The notes under the pieces were generated by a model. It was given only the letters and a program-made list of their open reading frames with translations, was not told the DNA's origin and made no database searches. 64,000 bases of DNA from Scalesia atractyloides (lineage: Eukaryota; Streptophyta; Magnoliopsida; Asterales; Asteraceae): positions 36,341,126 to 36,405,125 of the forward strand of contig CAMTDV010000017.1 in NCBI GenBank assembly GCA_947069175.1, read 5' to 3'. A program made the translations under genes and the position numbers. Shown here piece by piece: positions 33,378-48,188 of this stretch. Each line of letters begins with the position of its first letter. The first letter of the stretch is position 1.

Positions 33378-36300
33378 TTAAGTAGTTGAAGTAGTAGGAA
33401 AAAGATGCGGGTATTTCTCGCGCATTGAGTCTTCACGTTCCCAAGTAAACTCAGGTCCCCGTTTCGACTCCCAGCGTACCCTAACAATTGGAATGCGACT
33501 TCGTCGTAGACGTTTCTCTCCGAAGTCCATAATCTCTACAGGTCTTTCAATAAAATGCATATATTCATCAATCTGAATATCTTCTAGTGGAATGTGAAGG
33601 TTCTCATCGGCGAGGCACTTCTTCAAGTTCGACACGTGGAATGTGGGATGAATCCTGTTGAGTTCTTCTGGTAGATCAAGCTTGTATGCTACAGGACCTA
33701 CTCTTTCGAGTATCTTGAAAGGTCCTACGTAACGTGGTGCTAGCTTGCCCTTTTGACCAAAACGAACTACTCCCTTCCACGGTGATACCCTTAGTAGTAC
33801 ATGATCACCAATGTTAAACTTTAAGGGCTTCCGTCGTTTATCTGCATAATTCTTTTGACGACTTTGAGCCGCTAGAAGATTGTTTCGAATTTGATGGATC
33901 TTGTCTGTGGTTTCTTGGATCAATTCTGGACCAGTAATTTGTGCTTCCCCAATTTCGTGCCAACATACAGGAGATCGGCACTTACGACCATATAAGGCTT
34001 CAAAAGGTGCCATGCCGATGCTCGAATGATAGCTGTTGTTGTACGAAAATTCAACTAATGGTAGGTGGGCGTCCCAATTTCCCTTGAAGTCTATGACACA
34101 TGCTCTAAGCATATCTTCAAGAGTTTGAATGGTGCGCTCAGACTGTCCATCAGTTTGAGGATGATAGGCGGTACTGAGATCTAATCGCGTGCCCATAGCG
34201 GATTGTACTGCTTGCCATGTTCGTGAGGTGAAACGACCATCACGATCAGAAATAATGCTTAACGGTACCCCATGTCGGCTTGCGATTTCGTTGATTAAAT
34301 ACGAGCAAGCTTTTCGTTCTTGAAATCTTCGCGGATAGGAATAAAGTGAGCTGATTTTGTAAGTCGGTCTATAATTACCCATATAGTGTCATACCCACCA
34401 GAAGTGCGAGGTAACCCGGTAATGAAATCCATGGTTATATTTTCCCACTTCCATACAGGTATTTCTGGTTGGACTAGAAGTCCTGAGGGTCTTTGGTGTT
34501 CAGCCTTCACCTTAGAACATGTAAGGCACTTGGAAACAAACACGACAATATCCTTCTTCATTCCAGGCCACCAATGGGTATATCGTAGGTCTTGATACAT
34601 CTTATCGGCTCCTGGGTGTATAGAATATCGCGTTTTGTGAGCTTCATTCATAAGGATTTCACGAAGATTGTTGTGGTTAGGAATCCAAATACGATCTAGG
34701 TAGTACAGAATACCGTTAGATTTTGTTTCAATTTTTAACTCAGCTCCACAGGACATCTCCTTTCGTACATCTTCTTCTGTTATTGAAACGTGTTGGGCTT
34801 CTCGAATTTGATCTTTAATGTCGGTTATAATTTGCGAACATAGAAGACGAATGGAGTTCGCATAACCCTTTCGACTAAGTGCATCAGCCACTACATTTGC
34901 TTTACCAGGGTGGTATCTAATTTCACAGTCGTAATCATTTAGAAGTTCGACCCATCTTCGTTGCCTCATGTTTAGCTCCTTTTGATTGAAAATATGTTGA
35001 AGACTCTTGTGGTCAGTGTATATTTCACACTTAGTACCATAGAGATAATGTCTCCATATCTTCAGAGCGAACACAACGGCTCCAAGTTCCAGGTCATGAG
35101 TGGTGTAGTTCTTTTCATGTGTCTTGAGTTGTCTCGAAGCATAAGCTATGACTTTTCCTCTTTGCATTAGAACGCAGCCTAATCCTTGCCCTGACGCGTC
35201 GCAATAGACTACAAAGTCATCACAACCTTCAGGAAGAGTGAGGATTGGTGCATCACAAACTTTTTGTTTAAGAGTTTGAAAGGCTTCTTCTTGCTTGGGT
35301 CCCCATATGAAAGGTTTTCCCTTATGAGTTAAAGCCGTGAGTGGTACAGCAATGCGAGAGAAGTTTGAAATGAACCGAAGATAATAGCCAGCTAGACCAA
35401 GGAAAGATCTTACTTCAGTTGGTGTACGTGGAGCTTGCCATTCTTGAACCGCTTTGATCTTTGAAGGGTCGACATGTATTCCCTTGTCATTGACTACATG
35501 CCCGAGGAATTGCACCTCTTTTAACCAGAATTCACATTTGGAGAATTTTGCATAAAGCTTTTCCTTTTCTAGAAGTGTAAGGATGAGTCGAAGATGATGC
35601 TCATGATCAGATTTAGATTTTGAATAAATAAGAATATCGTCGATGAAGACTATAACAAATCGATCAAGATTTGCAGACTCTGTTCATTAGGTCCATGAAG
35701 ACAGCTGGTGCGTTGGTTAAACCAAATGGCATAACCATGAATTCATAGTGGCCATAACGAGTTCGAAAAGCAGTCTTAGGGACGTCTTCTTCATGCACTC
35801 TAAGTTGATGATAGCCAGATCGAAGGTCGATTTTTGAAAAGCAGCTGGCACCTTGTAGTTGGTCAAGAAGATCATCAATGCGAGGTAAAGGATAGCGATT
35901 CTTGATTGTTAACTTGTTGAGCTCTCTGTAGTCGATGCACATACGAAACGATCCATCTTTCTTCTTTACAAAAAGAACAGATGCACCCCAAGGCGACGAA
36001 CTGGGACGTATGAATCCCTTATCAGTCAACTCTTGTAATTGACTGGCTAGCTCTTGCATTTCAGAGGGGGCTAACCTATAAGGAGACTTTGCAACTGGTG
36101 TAGCACCAGGTATAAGATCAATACGGAATTCGACGTCTCTAACTGGAGGAAGTCCTGAAATGTCGTCAGGAAAAACTTGTGGGAAATCTTTTACTACAGG
36201 AATGTCTTCAAGTTTCTTCTCCATGGTTCCCTTTTTGATGATATGAGCTAAAAACGCGACATAATTCTTGCGAAGATATTTTTGAGCTTGAAGACAAGAC

Positions 36301-38045
36301 ATTAGGCTGAGCCCTTTAGACGAGGTTTCTCCAATGATTCGAAGAGTCTGACCGTTTGAAAGAGGAATACGAATAAATTTTTCACGACATACAACTTCCG
36401 CCTGATGTCGACTGAGCCAATCCATACCGATTATGATGTCAAAACTTCCCATCTTCATAGGAATAAGGTCGACTGAGAAATCGTGATCATTTAAGGTGAG
36501 TGTACAGTTGCGTAAAATAGAGTCTAATGAAACTGGTTTCCCGTCCGCAACTTCTACCGTTATGGATTCCGTGAGCTTATCCCGATTTTTGTTTAAGATA
36601 GGTTCAAACTCTAAAGACACAAAACTTCTATCCGCACCAGTATCAAATAACATAGATGCATATCTACCATTTATAAGGAACGTACCGTTAACCACATTGC
36701 CATCAGCTCTGGCCTGGTTAGCGTTGATATTGAAAGCTCTTCCTCTTGCAGGTGGAGGAGCTTGGTTTGCTTGATTCACCGGGTTGGCTTGAGCCTGAGC
36801 ATGAATAATATTAACCAACCTTGGACAAGTGTTTCTGAAATGGCTTGGGTCGCCGCAATTGTAGCAAGCCCGCATTGGTTGACCCATAGGATAATTGGGC
36901 TGGTAATATGTTTGGGCTAAATGTTGGGTGGGTGGTAGTAGTAGGGGTTGTTGGGCTTGGCCCATTATTTGTTGGTGGGTTTGGGTTAAAGGTTGGTGGC
37001 GGTTCGTCCGTTGAGGCATGCGGCAGGTTTGAACAGTATGACCTGCGCGACCGCAGCCGGTGCAATATTGGCAAGGATGATCAGGGGAATGGTGATATTG
37101 GCAACAGTTACATTTTGGTAACGGGCCAGTGTAAGGTCTTCTGTATGGTGCGGGTGAAGGAGTGACTTGAGTAATGGGTGCAGCAGGAATAGGGGTGTTG
37201 GTTTGAGTAACTGCAAAATTTCTGGTGTTGCGCTTCCTCTTGTTAGCAAACTTAGAGGAAGAGATGGGATGGTTTGATGTTTGACCCTCAACAGGGGCTT
37301 TCTTTTTCTCTTCTTTGAACTTCCCATTGCGAATTCGGTTCTGGGTCAGTTCAGTTGCTAGCTCCATAGCAGCTTCAAGAGTTACTGGTGAGATGCTGAG
37401 AACTGAATCTTGGATTTTCGAGGGAAGTCTTCAAATATAATGCTCGATCAGACGATAGGTTGGGGTAAACAAATTTGGAACCATTTGGTTCAACTCCAAG
37501 AACCTCTTGTTATAGGTAGTGTGATCACCCTCCTTTTGCTTTAGAGCATGAAATTCATCCTCCAACTTTTTAATTTCACTTCTAGGACTAAAACGCCTAG
37601 TCATGATTTCCCTTAACTCCTCCCAAGTTAAGGCCATTGCATCTTCAGTTCCCCTCTTCCCTTTCTCAGTATTCCACCAAGTGAGAGCTACCCCAAATAG
37701 TCTCCCGGTAGCGTAACGAACCTTGCGATCCTCAGGACAATCGCAGTTCAGAAAGGTGTTTTCCATCTCCTCGAACCAATGTAGGAGAGCAGTGACACCC
37801 TCAGTCCCTTCAAATTTAGGAGGATCACAAGACTTGAAATGTTTGTATGAACACTTGCTGGTAGGAGGGTTGTCGATGTCCTGGTCATGTTGTTGGGGAG
37901 GGTTAGTAGGATTTGTAGCGAGGGCTTGTTGCACTTGAACCACAATGTCAGACAGTATCGTGGCCATTTGTTTCGCGATCTGTGTGGCCAAACGTTCCTG
38001 AGACCTTCCTGATCTTTTACCCCTTCGTTGTTGTCTAGACGACAT
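33378..38045 (-). pseudogene. gag-pol: Broken gag-pol of internal region C
   Basis: Starts at ATG 38045. Gag is cut by TGA at 37431-37433 (CGA in D). Gag C-terminus, knuckle (CYNCGDPSHF), protease (DTGAD) and the first half of RT follow in frame to about 35670. There a 5-bp deletion, shared with D, shifts the frame just before FIDDILIYS. The RT second half, RNase H (YCDASGQG) and integrase zinc region then continue to about 34296, where a 1-bp deletion, absent from D, shifts the frame again. The integrase core keeps IISDRDG and DGQSERT, and the tail (VRWESKRGPEF) ends at 33378. Non-autonomous. Confidence 0.9.
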
Positions 38046-38838
38046 CTACAGGATCATACAACGAGAAGATTGTGAGTTTATAGTGTCTTTTTAGGTGTCA
38101 TGTGTCTTTAAGAAAATGAAAATAACATAAATATCAATAATGCAACTACATCCATAGGATGTCTTGGGTTCGCTCATGTTGGGCCTCAAATGTCCCCCAT
38201 ACCTTCACCTACATAGTCATGTGGGCCCCCATGGCTATTGGCTTGGTAGGATTCACATTAGTATTGGCAATTTAACACTCGCATCCCCCGAATGCAAACC
38301 ACAAAATATGTTCATGAGATGTTTGGTCGGAACGTGTCCAGGTGTAGACACAATGACAACTCAAAGTGGGGTTAGCTCACACGACGTTTGGTATAGCATG
38401 CTTTGGCCTAATAGGTACTTTGTACTCTCATCATTAGTCCCCAGGTAGGCAAACTGGTCCTTTATTTTGGATTTATACGAATGCCAGCCTAGACAGGACG
38501 TTCCGACTACCGGTACTGGTACCCTTCCAGTTACTACATGCCCGTCATGAGAACTCACTTTGATGAGATTTGAAAACACAAAAATCATTGTAAAAGCAAT
38601 CATGATGTGGTGTGTGCTTTCATGGATGTGATATGTTATGAGTATATGATTCATGATAGGCATTATATGATAATACATACTTATGAACATGCTTGCATAA
38701 TATTGAATGTAACATTTAACATAAAACATATAAACATCATGAAATTTGGCATGTAACACACAAAAATCTTATAATTTCTAATCGACTATAGTATAGGCTC
38801 TATGGGTCTAATAACCTATCCTATATCCCTATAGTCAT
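38046..38838 (-). other. Untranslated leader of internal region C
   Basis: Noncoding; homologous to the B leader. Confidence 0.6.
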
Positions 38839-38851
38839 GGCTCTGATACCA
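38839..38851 (-). other. Primer-binding site of internal region C
   Basis: TGGTATCAGAGCC on the minus strand, beside LTR2. Confidence 0.9.
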
Positions 38852-40002
38852 ATCTGTCACACCCCGACCCGCAGCGGAATAAGAGTCGGGGCATAATTGG
38901 GTTATCACCAAAGCTCATGACATTTACTAATATGTTTAATATTTAATAAAGTCAAAGTTACATTTCCAAATATCCAAACATGTTCATTCAATACAAAGAA
39001 AATAAACCAAACATAACAATCCCAACTCTAATTCGTTTTATTCTTCTAGTCCAAGTCCTATGTGTTCCTAGCTGCTGCTGGTTCACCTGTATCATGTGTA
39101 AAAATGGGGGTTTTTGGGTCAACATAAGTTGGCGAGTGAACCTTATTAGATAAACATTTATTAATGAATTTCTTGTTAGTTTATCAATGAAAAATTATGC
39201 ATAATCATAGATGAGCAAATGTAAATAATCAAGCAGTGGCAAATATCAGTCACATCCATAACATACAATAACATTTGACAGCATACATTAACATACCAAC
39301 AACATACGATAAATAACATAAATGAACTGTGCGATCAAGGCTCAATCAAACGGAGCCGATCGTATTGCATGTACTGAAAATGAAAATGTCTGTGCGATCA
39401 AGGCTCAATCAAACGGAGCCGATCGTATGTGGGCACGCCAGGTTCAACCTCATAATGAAATGGGGAACATGCTCAACGCTCATAATGTAATGGGGAGCGG
39501 CGGCCTATGAAATTGCATGTACAGAAAATAATAAACTTGCATCCAACAATAACTACACAACATAAACAAACTGAATACACTAGTTCATGATATGATGTAT
39601 GCACAATGGTTTAAGTATAATATATAAATCAAGACACATGATACACCCCAAAACGTGATTAAACGGGGAATTTGTAAGAATTCACTCACCTCGGGTGCGT
39701 TGGATTGGAGATGGTAAGATGCGCACGAATTAGATGAGCGGAACAACGAGGAATACTAACCTAAATAATACCGGAAAAATATATTAAATGAGTGGATTTT
39801 ATTAAGGATTTTAATGAAATTTTTAGATATATTTTTGTGAGTTTATGGCTATTTTCTATCTTTAAAAATGTTATTTTTAAGTTTTTTAATTGATTTTTAA
39901 ATTAAATTAAATAAATAAAAATATAAAAAAGTTGTTTATTTTGCGTTGACCGTTGACCGTTGACCTGTTGACTTGTTGACCGGTTCGGTCAAGGACATGG
40001 TT

Positions 40003-40415
40003 TGCGCTGGGTGAGGCTCGAACCCGAGACCTCCCGTACGCGTGCACGCAGCTCTACCAACTGAGCTACGTGTCTAACCCGATATAATCTGGTTTTTAAT
40101 TATATTTATACACTTATTCAGTTTAACCGAAATTCTTTTAATGATAAAAACATTTTAATTCAACACTCGGTGCTAGTGACGGGTTTCGAACGCGCTACGT
40201 ATGGTTTAATGTTGCACCACACAGTCCACCGCTGGACTGTGTGTCTAACCTGGTTATTATCTCGGTTTTTATTACACTTAACAACTAACTGAGTTATCCC
40301 GGTTTAGTTTTTTAACAAAAAGGCATTTTATTATATAAGGAGTGCGTATAGCAGGAATCGAACTCGGGACATGCGTATGTATTTTGCACACAGTCCACCG
40401 CTGGACTGTGTGTCT
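40003..40415 (-). repeat. Three-unit tRNA-like array, LTR2
   Basis: Same as in LTR1, with one change in unit 2 (CGCGCTACG where LTR1 has CGCGCGACG). Confidence 0.7.
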
Positions 40416-41263
40416 AACCCGTTCATTTTACTAGTTTTAAATATACTTATAGTTTAATTAGCTTCATCTTCTTCATTCAAATTACAGTCAACTAATATAC
40501 TAACTCGTTCCTTGTTTTTACTATTTACAAACATTATTAAAACTTAAATGAAAAGGCAGAGACGGTAATTAGAGATGAACATACCGATGAACGGTTTATT
40601 TCAGATTTCCGGCAATGTGTCGGTCCCTGTTTTTATGCTCTTCAACTGAACGAGATAATTAACTGTCTTGATTAGTCGAATGTGGAATTGAAGTGATAGA
40701 CAAACGTTAACGATGTGTTTGAAGGTCCTTACCGTTTCACAGACGGAAATAAAGATTTTCAAGGGAGTTCCGGCGAACTGGAATTAGTTGAATACAGCGC
40801 CTGAATTCGATTTCAATTGAGAGGTCTGAGTTAGAAATAGTCTAATAATTGTTGAACTACAACGAATATTGAAAGATTTACCGTTTGAGGATGAATACGT
40901 TTTTCCGGCGACTTTTGCAGAAAATTCCGGCGAACTGTTTTAAGCGTTCTGATGGTCTGAAAATGTGACGAAAGTGAAATGGAGTATTGGTATGATATTT
41001 CTGAGTCGCGAGAGTGATCTTGGGTTGAAGTATTCTGGATTTGATTACTTTTCGGTTATGAAGACCGATAATGATGAGACTTGATGCTCAATCAATTCTG
41101 AATTGATTAAAGACATCGGTTCATCGGTTATGAACGTGAATACGCGAGAAATCAAACGATTTGACGATTGATTTGCCGATTTCCGTTTCTCAGATGGCGA
41201 AACCGGGTTAACCTAGTCTGTATATAAATCTCATTTGTTTCCTAGAGATAACAGAAAACACAA

Positions 41264-41342
41264 AGTGGCGGAGTGGTGATGTGAGTGTATGCTAAGTCGT
41301 TGGAATTGTTCTTGGCTGACCCGGGTTCGAGTCCCGGCAGCA
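41264..41342 (+). repeat. Ser/Leu-type tRNA-like module, LTR2
   Basis: Identical in boxes and T-arm to LTR1. Confidence 0.6.
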
Positions 41343-41561
41343 ACATAATTTATTTATTTATTTTGTTTTAACTTTTATCAAATATAATTTTTATATTTTA
41401 GTTCATTTATTAATTATGTATCGTTTTAAATCAAAATAATCATAAATATTCAACGTAACTTTTATAACTTGATATTTAATTACAAAACGGAGCGGGTTTT
41501 GAAAACCCGATTTTTACAAATGTTACAGTATCCCCTACTTTTAGGAATTTCATCCCGAAAT

Positions 41562-44500
41562 TTAAGTAGTTGAAGTAGTAGGAAAAAGATGCGGGTATTT
41601 CTCGCGCATTGAGTCTTCACGTTCCCAAGTAAACTCAGGTCCCCGTTTCGACTCCCAGCGTACCCTAACAATTGGAATGCGACTTCGTCGTAGACGTTTC
41701 TCTCCGAAGTCCATAATCTCTACAGGTCTTTCAATAAAATGCATAGATTCATCAATCTGAATATCTTCTAGTGGAATGTGGAGGTTCTCATCGGCGAGGC
41801 ACTTCTTCAAGTTCGACACGTGGAATGTGGGATGAATCCTGTTGAGTTCTTCTGGTAGATCAAGCTTGTATGCTACAGGACCTACTCTTTCGAGTATCTT
41901 GAAAGGTCCTACGTAACGTGGTGCTAGCTTGCCCTTTTGACCAAAACGAACTACTCCCTTCCACGGTGATACCCTTAGTAGTACATGATCACCAATGTTA
42001 AGCTCTAAGGGCTTCCGTCGTTTATCTGCATAATTCTTTTGACGACTTTGAGCCGCTAGAAGATTGTTTCGAATTTGATGGATCTTGTAAGTGGTTTCTT
42101 GGATCAATTCTGGACCAGTAATTTGTGCTTCCCCAATTTCGTGCCAACATACAGGAGATCGGCACTTACGATCATATAAGGCTTCAAAAGGTGCCATGCC
42201 GATGCTCGAATGATAGCTGTTGTTGTACGAAAATTCAACTAATGGTAGGTGGGCGTCCCAATTTCCCTTGAAGTCTATGACACATGCTCTAAGCATATCT
42301 TCAAGAGTTTGAATGGTGCGCTCAGACTGTCCATCAGTTTGAGGATGATAGGCGGTACTGAGATCTAATCGCGTGTCCATAGCGGATTGTACTGCTTGCC
42401 ATGTTCGTGAGGTGAAACGACCATCACGATTAGAAATAATGCTTAACGGTACCCCATGTCGGCTTACGATTTCGTTGATATAAATACGAGCAAGCTTTTC
42501 GTTCTTGAAATCTTCGCGGATAGGAATAAAGTGAGCTGATTTTGTAAGTCGGTCTATAATTACCCATATAGTGTCATACCCACCAGAAGTGCGAGGTAAC
42601 CCGGTAATGAAATCCATGGTTGTATTTTCCCACTTCCATACAGGTATTTCCGGTTGGACTAGAAGTCCTGAGGGTCTTTGGTGTTCAGCCTTCACCTTAG
42701 AACATGTAAGGCACTTGGAAACAAACACGACAATATCCTTCTTCATTCCAGGCCACCAATGGGTATATCGTAGATCTTGATACATCTTATCGGCTCCTGG
42801 GTGTATAGAATATCGCGTTTTGTGAGCTTCATTCATAAGGATTTCACGAAGATTGTTGTGGTTAGGAATCCAAATACGATCTAGGTAGTACAGAATACCG
42901 TCAGATTTTGTTTCAATTTTTAACTCAGCTCCACAGGACATCTCCTTTCGTACATCTTCTTCTGTTATTGAAACGTGTTGGGCTTCTCGAATTTGATCTT
43001 TAATGTCGGTTATAATTTGCGAACATAGAAGACGAATGGAGTTCGCATAACCCTTTCGACTAAGTGCATCAGCCACCACATTTGCTTTACCAGGGTGGTA
43101 TCTAATTTCACAGTCGTAATCATTTAGAAGTTCGACCCATCTTCGTTGCCTCATGTTTAGCTCCTTTTGATTGAAAATATGTTGAAGACTCTTGTGGTCA
43201 GTGTATATTTCACACTTAGTACCATAGAGATAATGTCTCCATATCTTCAGAGCGAACACAACGGCTCCAAGTTCCAGGTCATGAGTGGTGTAGTTCTTTT
43301 CATGTGTCTTGAGTTGTCTCGAAGCATAAGCTATGACTTTTCCTCTTTGCATTAGAACGCAGCCTAATCCTTGCCCTGACGCGTCGCAATAGACTACAAA
43401 GTCATCACAACCTTCAGGAAGAGTGAGGATTGGTGCATCACAAACTTTTTGTTTAAGAGTTTGAAAGGCTTCTTCTTGCTTGGGTCCCCATATGAAAGGT
43501 TTTCCCTTATGAGTTAAAGCCGTGAGTGGTACAGCAATGCGAGAGAAGTTTGAAATGAACAGAAGATAATAGCCAGCTAGACCAAGGAAAGATCTTACTT
43601 CAGTTGGTGTACGTGGAGCTTGCCATTCTTGAACCGCTTTGATCTTTGAAGGGTCGACATGTATTCCCTTGTCATTGACTACATGCCCGAGGAATTGCAC
43701 CTCTTTTAACCAGAATTCACATTTGGAGAATTTTGCATAAAGCTTTTCCTTTTCTAGAAGTGTAAGGATGAGTCGAAGATGATGCTCATGATCAGATTTA
43801 GATTTTGAATAAATAAGAATATCGTCGATGAAGACTATAACAAATCGATCAAGATTTGCAGACTCTGTTCATTAGGTCCATGAAGACAGCTGGTGCGTTG
43901 GTTAAACCAAATGGCATAACCATGAATTCATAGTGGCCATAACGAGTTCGAAAAGCAGTCTTAGGGACGTCTTCTTCATGCACTCTAAGTTGATGATAGC
44001 CAGATCGAAGGTCGATTTTTGAAAAGCAGCTGGCACCTTGTAGTTGGTCAAGAAGATCATCAATGCGAGGTAAAGGATAGCGATTCTTGATTGTTAACTT
44101 GTTGAGCTCTCTGTAGTCGATGCACATACGAAACGATCCATCTTTCTTCTTTACAAAAAGAACAGATGCACCCCAAGGCGACGAACTGGGACGTATGAAT
44201 CCCTTATCAGTCAACTCTTGTAATTGACTGGCTAGCTCTTGCATTTCAGAGGGGGCTAACCTATAAGGAGACTTTGCAACTGGTGTAGCACTAGGTATAA
44301 GATCAATACGGAATTCGACGTCTCTAACTGGAGGAAGTCCTGAAATGTCGTCAGGAAAAACTTGTGGGAAATCTTTTACTACAGGAATGTCTTCAAGTTT
44401 CTTCTCCATGGTTCCCTTTTTGATGATATGAGCTAAAAACGCGACATAATTCTTGCGAAGATATTTTTGAGCTTGAAGACAAGACATTAGGCTGAGCCCT

Positions 44501-46229
44501 TTAGACGAGGTTTCTCCAATGATTCGAAGAGTCTGACCGTTTGAAAGAGGAATACGAATAAATTTTTCACGACATACAACTTCCGCCTGATGTCGACTGA
44601 GCCAATCCATACCGATTATGATGTCAAAACTTCCCATCTTCATAGGAATAAGGTCGACTGAGAAATCGTGATCATTTAAGGTGAGTGTACAGTTGCGTAA
44701 AATAGAGTCTAATGAAACTGGTTTCCCGTCCGCAACTTCTACCGTTATGGATTCCGTGAGCTTATCCCGATTTTTGTTTAAGATAGGTTCAAACTCTAAA
44801 GACACAAAACTTCTATCCGCACCAGTATCAAATAACATCGATGCATATCTACCATTTATAAGGAACGTACCGTTAACCACATTGCCGTCAGCTCTGGCCT
44901 GGTTAGCGTTGATATTGAAAGCTCTTCCTCTTGCAGGTAGAGGAGCTTGGTTTGCTTGATTCACCGGGTTGGCTTGAGCCTGAGCATGAATAATATTAAC
45001 CAACCATGGACAAGTGTTTCTGAAATGGCTTGGGTCGTCGCAATTGTAGCAAGCCCGCATTGGTTGACCCATAGGATAATTGGACTGGTAATATGTTTGG
45101 GCTAAATGTTGGGTGGGTGGTAGTAGTAGGGGTTGTTGGGCTTGGCCCATTATTTGTTGGTGGGTTTGGGTTAAAGGTTGGTGGCGGTTCGTCCGTTGAG
45201 GCATGCGGCAGGTTTGAACAGTATGACCTGCGCGACCGCAGCCGGTGCAATATGGGCAAGGATGATCAGGGGAATGGTGATATTGGCAACGGTTACATTT
45301 TGGTAACGGGCCAGTGTAAGGTCTTCTGTATGGTGCGGTGAAGGAGTGACTTGAGTAATGGGTGCAGCAGGAATAGGGGTGTTGGTTTGAGTAACTGCAA
45401 AATTTCTGGTGTTGCGCTTCCTTCTTGTTAGCAAACTTAGAGGAAGAGATGGGATGGTTTGATGTTTGACCCTCAACAGGGGCTTTCTTTTTCTCTTCTT
45501 TGAACTTCCCATTGCGAATTCGGTTCTCGGTCAGTTCAGTTGCTAGCTCCATAGCAGCTTCAAGAGTTACTGGTGAGATGCTGAGAACTGAATCTTGGAT
45601 TTCGAGGGAAGTCTTCGAATATAATGCTCGATCAGACGATAGGTTGGGGTAAACAAATTTGGAACCATTTGGTTCAACTCCAAGAACCTCTTGTTATAGG
45701 TAGTGTGATCACCCTCCTTTTGCTTTAGAGCATGAAATTCATCCTCCAACTTTTTAATTTCACTTCTAGGACTAAAACGCCTAGTCATGATTTCCCTTAA
45801 CTCCTCCCAAGTTAAGGCCATTGCATCTTCAGTTCCCCTCTTCCCTTTCTCAGTATTCCACCAAGTGAGAGCTACCCCAAATAGTCTCCCGGTAGCGTAA
45901 CGAACCTTGCGATCCTCAGGACAATCGCAGTTCAGAAAGGTGTTTTCCATCTCCTCGAACCAATGTAGGAGAGCAGTGACACCCTCAGTCCCTTCAAATT
46001 TAGGAGGATCACAAGACTTGAAATGTTTGTATGAACACTTGCTGGTAGGAGGGTTGTCGATGTCCTGGTCATGTTGTTGGGGAGGGTTAGTAGGATTTGT
46101 AGCTAGGGCTTGTTGCACTTGAACCACAATGTCAGGCAGTATCATGGCCATTTGTTTCGCGATCTGAGTGGCCAAACGTTCCTGAGACCTTCCTGATCTT
46201 TTACCCCTTCGTTGCTGTCTAGACGACAT
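41562..46229 (-). pseudogene. gag-pol: Broken gag-pol of internal region D
   Basis: Starts at ATG 46229. A 1-bp deletion near 45600 shifts gag after about 205 codons. A pair of compensating indels (about 45420 and 45336) garbles roughly 27 residues before the Cys/His finger. The knuckle has Gly to Asp (CYNCDDPSHF). The protease keeps DTGAD. The 5-bp RT deletion at about 43855 is the same as in C. The rest (41562-43700) is a single 712-residue open stretch with RNase H YCDASGQG, integrase and tail. The second catalytic Asp of integrase is Asn (IISNRDG), so integration activity would be lost even apart from the frameshifts. Confidence 0.9.
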
Positions 46230-47022
46230 CTACAGGATCATACAATGAAAAGATTGTGAGTTTATAGTGTCTTTTTAGGTGTCATGTGTCTTTAAGAAAA
46301 TGAAAATAACATAAATATCAATAATGCAACTACATCCATAGGATGTCTTGGGTTCGCTCATGTTGGGCCTCAAATGTCCCCCATACCTTCACCTACATAG
46401 TCATGTGGGCCCCCATGGCTATTGGCTTGGTAGGATTCACATTAGTATTGGCAATTTAACACTCGCATCCCCCGAATGCAAACCACAAAATATGTTCATG
46501 AGATGTTTGGTCGGAACGTGTCCAGGTGTAGACACAATGACAACTCAAAGTGGGGTTAGCTCACACGACGTTTGGTATAGCATGCTTTGGCCTAATAGGT
46601 ACTTTGTACTCTCATCGTTAGTCCCCAGGTAGGCAAACTGGTCCTTTATTTTGGATTTATACGAATGCCAGCCTAGACAGGACGTTCCGACTACCGGTAC
46701 TGGTACCCTTCCAGTTACTACATGCCCGTCATGAGAACTCACTTTGATGAGATTTGAAAACACAAAAATCATTGTAAAAGCAATCATGATGTGGTGTGTG
46801 CTTTCATGGATGTGATATGTTATGAGTATATGATTCATGATAGGCATTATATGATAATACATACTTATGAACATGCTTGCATAATATTGAATGTAACATT
46901 TAACATAAAACATATAAACATCATGAAATTTGGCATGTAACACACAAAAATCTTATAATTTCTAATCGACTATAGTATAGGCTCTATGGGTCTAATAACC
47001 TATCCTATATCCCTATAGTCAT
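46230..47022 (-). other. Untranslated leader of internal region D
   Basis: Noncoding; nearly the same as 38046-38838. Confidence 0.6.
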
Positions 47023-47035
47023 GGCTCTGATACCA
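47023..47035 (-). other. Primer-binding site of internal region D
   Basis: TGGTATCAGAGCC on the minus strand, beside LTR3. Confidence 0.9.
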
Positions 47036-48188
47036 ATCTGTCACACCCCGACCCGCAGCGGAATAAGAGTCGGGGCATAATTGGGTTATCACCAAAGCTC
47101 ATGACATTTACTAATATGTTTAATATTTAATAAAGTCAAAGTTACATTTCCAAATATCCAAACATGTTCATTCAATACAAAGAAAATAAACCAAACATAA
47201 CAATCCCAACTCTAATTCGTTTTATTCTTCTAGTCCAAGTCCTATGTGTTCCTAGCTGCTGCTGGTTCACCTGTATCATGTGTAAAAATGGGGGTTTTTG
47301 GGTCAACATAAGTTGGCGAGTGAACCTTATTAGATAAACATTTATTAATGAATTTCTTGTTAGTTTATCAATGAAAAATTATGCATAATCATAGATGAGC
47401 AAATGTAAATAATCAAGCAGTGGCAAATATCAGTCACATCCATAACATACAATAACATTTGACAGCATACATTAACATACCAACAACATACGATAAATAA
47501 CATAAATGAACTGTGCGATCAAGGCTCAATCAAACGGAGCCGATCGTATTGCATGTACTGAAAATGAAAATGTCTGTGCGATCAAGGCTCAATCAAACGG
47601 AGCCGATCGTATGTGGGCACGCCAGGTTCAACCTCATAATGAAATGGGGAACATGCTCAACGCTCATAATGTAATGGGGAGCGGCGGCCTATGAAATTGC
47701 ATGTACAGAAAATAATAAACTTGCATCCAACAATAACTACACAACATAAACAAACTGAATACACTAGTTCATGATATGATGTATGCACAATGGTTTAAGT
47801 ATAATATATAAATCAAGACACATGATACACCCCAAAACGTGATTAAACGGGGAATTTGTAAGAATTCACTCACCTCGGGTGCGTTGGATTGGAGATGGTA
47901 AGATGCGCACGAATTAGATGAGCGGAACAACGAGGAATACTAACCTAAATAATACCGGAAAAATATATTAAATGAGTGGATTTTATTAAGGATTTTAAAA
48001 AAAATTTTAGATATATTTTTGTGAGTTTATGGCTATTTTCTATCTTTAAAAATGTTATTTTTAAGTATTTTTAATCGATTTTTAAATTAAATTAAATAAA
48101 TAAAAATATAAAAAAGTTGTTTATTTTGCGTTGACCGTTGACCGTTGACCTGTTGACTTGTTGACCGGTTCGGTCAAGGACATGGTTT

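Larger units (their letters stand above)
38855..41527 (-). repeat. LTR2, central LTR shared by C and D
   Basis: It is the 5' LTR of C and the 3' LTR of D at once, with a primer site on its left and a polypurine tract on its right. Sequence is closest to LTR1, with a few sites shared with LTR3 (for example 39366 and 41043). Confidence 0.92.
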
